A stretch of DNA of 64,000 nucleotides, from NCBI GenBank assembly GCA_029266635.1, contig JAQSWM010000001.1, forward strand, positions 434,001 through 498,000, in the 5' to 3' direction. The position numbers and the translations under genes are program-made. Source of the DNA: Sphingobacteriaceae bacterium (GTDB taxonomy: Bacteria > Bacteroidota > Bacteroidia > Sphingobacteriales > Sphingobacteriaceae). Below the pieces are notes generated by a model, which saw nothing but the letters and a program-made list of their open reading frames with translations, did not search any database and was not told the DNA's origin. This document shows, one piece after another, positions 62,544 through 64,000 of this stretch. The first letter of the stretch is position 1. Every line of letters begins with the position of its first letter.

Positions 62544-63375
62544 CCTTTTTGCTATTTGCCTCTAATTGCAACTGCTCTGCAGCCATGAGATTGTTTACTA
62601 CATAAACGTATCCAAGATTCGAAAAATCTACGCTTAATTTCACTTCGATGTCTAAAAAGCTCGAACCGCCTTTTTTATCTGTGGCTATGACGGTACCTAT
62701 CGGGATACCCGCCGGGAAAATTGCAGAATATGGCGTAGTAACCACCCTGGCGCCTCTTTTTACCTGCTTGTCGTTTGGAATATCCTGTAAAACAGCTTGC
62801 CGGTAGTCAAAATTTCCAATTCCCCAGATCAGTGATCCCGGCGCATTGCTTCCCACAATGGTAGCGCTTATCCGGGTATCGTTGTTAAGCACCGACTGCA
62901 CGGTTGAAAAGTTGTCTGATGCATCCGCTACAATCCCAACCACGCCACCCGTAGAAATTACTCCCATTCCCTTTACGATACCGTGTTTTTTTCCGCGATT
63001 AAGCGTGATGAAGTTATTTTTTTGATTTACCGAGTTATTAATAACCTTGGCAACGATGTAAGTATATTGCTGATGAGTAAGCGTATCGTTCACAGCCTTT
63101 TGAACAACGCTGTCATTTGACTTGGAAAGCTTCAGCATCCCGCGAAGCCGTGCATTTTCTGTAGCAAGGCTGTCGTTAACCCTGCCGAGATTTAAATAGC
63201 TTTCGAAATGGTTTACATTTTCAAAAGCTGTACCCACAACCTGATTTGATGAATTTAAAACGCTTGCTTTCTGATAGGAGTTGTATCGCAGCAGCAAAGT
63301 GAGCGAAGACACAAAAAAAATTACAAACAGGAAAAATGCATTGTACTTACTGATGAACAGCCAGAGGTTACGCAT
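62536..63375 (-). CDS. mreC: Rod-shape determining protein MreC
   Basis: 279 residues. An N-terminal membrane segment (FLFVIFFVSSLTLLLRY) is followed by a short coiled coil (SYLNLGRVNDSLATENARLRG) and the beta-barrel domain: FITLNRGKKHGIVKGMGVI, GVVGIVADASDNFSTVQS and VTTPYSAIFPAGIPIGTV. It binds PBP2 in the periplasm and activates elongation. Preceded by 153 nt from mreB containing repeats. Confidence 0.93.
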   Translation of the reverse strand: MRNLWLFISKYNAFFLFVIFFVSSLTLLLRYNSYQKASVLNSSNQVVGTAFENVNHFESYLNLGRVNDSLATENARLRGMLKLSKSNDSVVQKAVNDTLTHQQYTYIVAKVINNSVNQKNNFITLNRGKKHGIVKGMGVISTGGVVGIVADASDNFSTVQSVLNNDTRISATIVGSNAPGSLIWGIGNFDYRQAVLQDIPNDKQVKRGARVVTTPYSAIFPAGIPIGTVIATDKKGGSSFLDIEVKLSVDFSNLGYVYVVNNLMAAEQLQLEANSKKDE

Positions 63376-63380
63376 GTGTT

Positions 63381-63525
63381 AGATGTGAGATATCAGACCT
63401 GAGATTTGAGATTTTAGACTATCGTTGTAAAGTAAATTTTGCATTGCCTAATCTCTGTTATCTTAATCCATTTAAACTGTGTGATCCGTAAGCGATCTCA
63501 TGTCTCACATCTATTATCTCAAATC
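63381..63525. repeat. AGATNTGAGAT-type dispersed repeat between mreC and mreB
   Basis: AGATGTGAGA at 63381-63390 has its reverse complement at 63503-63512, and GATTTGAGAT at 63403-63412 has its reverse complement at 63516-63525. The arms occur in the order A-B-A'-B', so they do not form one nested hairpin. They look like two oppositely oriented copies of a degenerate TGAGAT-rich repeat flanking about 90 unique bases. No other feature is seen in this gap. Confidence 0.6.
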
Positions 63526-63528
63526 CAA

Positions 63529-64000
63529 TTATTGCATTAAAAACTTGAAGTTGCCTATGTTCTTCAGGGCGATGCCTGTTCCACGAACAACAGCCCTAAG
63601 CGGGTCTTCTGCAACGTGCACCGGCAGTTTGGTTTTTGCCGCAACACGTTTGTCAAGGCCACGAAGCAAGGCACCACCACCTGTCAAGTAAATACCGGTT
63701 TGGTAAATATCTGCCGAAAGCTCTGGCGGAGTGATCTCCAGGGCTTTTAAAATAGCTTCTTCAATTTTTGAGATGGATTTGTCGAGGCAGTGCGCAATTT
63801 CAGTGTACGAAACCGTGATTTGCTTAGGAACTCCTGTCATCAAATCCCGGCCTTGCACTGCAAAATCGGATGGGGGATCTGCAAGCTCCGGCAGGGCTGA
63901 ACCAACTTCAATTTTGATCTTCTCGGCTGTACGCTCACCGATCATGATGTTATGCTGGCGGCGGATATATTGAACGATATCGCTGTCGAAGTTATCTCCC
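63529..64000 (-). CDS. mreB: Rod-shape determining protein MreB (partial, N-terminus outside window)
   Basis: The last 156 codons are present, and the frame continues to the window edge on the upstream side (GDNFDSDIVQYIRRQHNIM precedes the first internal Met). Seen features: GERTAEKIKIEVGSA, the actin-fold GRDLMTGVPKQITV, and the ATP-site GIYLTGGGALLRGLDKR. MreB is the bacterial actin that directs the elongasome. First visible gene of the mreBCD-mrdA-rodA cluster. Confidence 0.95.
   Translation of the reverse strand, partial: GDNFDSDIVQYIRRQHNIMIGERTAEKIKIEVGSALPELADPPSDFAVQGRDLMTGVPKQITVSYTEIAHCLDKSISKIEEAILKALEITPPELSADIYQTGIYLTGGGALLRGLDKRVAAKTKLPVHVAEDPLRAVVRGTGIALKNIGNFKFLMQ

Noticed and set aside
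1-64000. CRISPR arrays, insertion sequences, prophage or rRNA genes
   Set aside because: No regularly spaced repeats, transposase, integrase, phage structural genes or rRNA sequence were seen on either strand.

Overview
The window looks like chromosomal DNA of a Bacteroidota bacterium, most likely the Sphingobacteriaceae (Pedobacter/Mucilaginibacter-like). This rests on protein types and signals read from the sequence, not on a database search: a futalosine menaquinone pathway, a subtilase with a type IX secretion (T9SS) C-terminal domain, a TamL-like outer-membrane lipoprotein, PlpD-like patatin, GH106- and GH20-type glycosidases, lipoproteins with short lipoboxes, and promoters of the TTTG-N19-21-TAnnTTTG type (clear at 3744, 10447 and 21335). 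Shine-Dalgarno sequences are mostly absent.

Layout. 1-2500 (minus): mqnA (cut by the window edge), a histidine phosphatase and mqnE. 2583-5185: methionine synthesis, with a cystathionine gamma-synthase-type enzyme, then promoter, SAM-I riboswitch, a tiny Met/Cys-rich leader ORF and metX. 5220-10378: thioesterase, ddl, a PASTA protein, rhodanese, mltG, a second thioesterase and a YihY-type membrane protein. 10483: tRNA-Ser. 10730-14422: a 1230-residue Tat-exported GH106-like glycosidase. 14626-21332: outer-membrane barrel, patatin-barrel protein, small membrane protein, TamL-like protein and an rRNA/tRNA methyltransferase. 21382-22859: tRNA-Cys, a small basic protein, FMN reductase, DUF1801 and CDGSH proteins. 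23038-24982: an AT-rich two-gene ATPase plus nuclease-like cassette inserted before rmuC. 25128-38803: rmuC, xth, M49-like lipoprotein, pyrD, AsmA-like protein, ABC-F, esterase, lipoprotein, 6-phosphogluconate dehydrogenase, galK and a second SpoU methyltransferase. 38800-40540: DUF2809 and a small-protein/nucleotidyltransferase pair. 40649-46646: gltD and gltB. 47091-52918: transaldolase, YpdA, lipoprotein, hexosaminidase and hydrolase. 53020-58718: T9SS subtilase, thymidine kinase, a Pro/Glu-rich two-domain protein and a putative outer-membrane protein. 58801-64000 (minus): the cell-shape cluster mreB-mreC-mreD-mrdA-rodA, with mreB cut by the window edge.

Most of the window is housekeeping: cell-wall growth (ddl, mltG, mre/mrd/rod), quinone, methionine, glutamate, pyrimidine and galactose metabolism, and envelope biogenesis. 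Three places are unusual. First, the metX leader combines a SAM-I riboswitch with a 36-codon ORF whose last codons are rich in Met and Cys. Second, the 23038-24982 cassette encodes an OLD/AAA_15-type ATPase and a small protein with a D...ExK nuclease-like pattern, resembling a defence module. Third, the 39215-39869 pair has a 69-residue protein bounded by two LDRTKF motifs, overlapping a minimal nucleotidyltransferase, like a toxin-antitoxin operon. I saw no insertion sequence, prophage, CRISPR array or rRNA gene.
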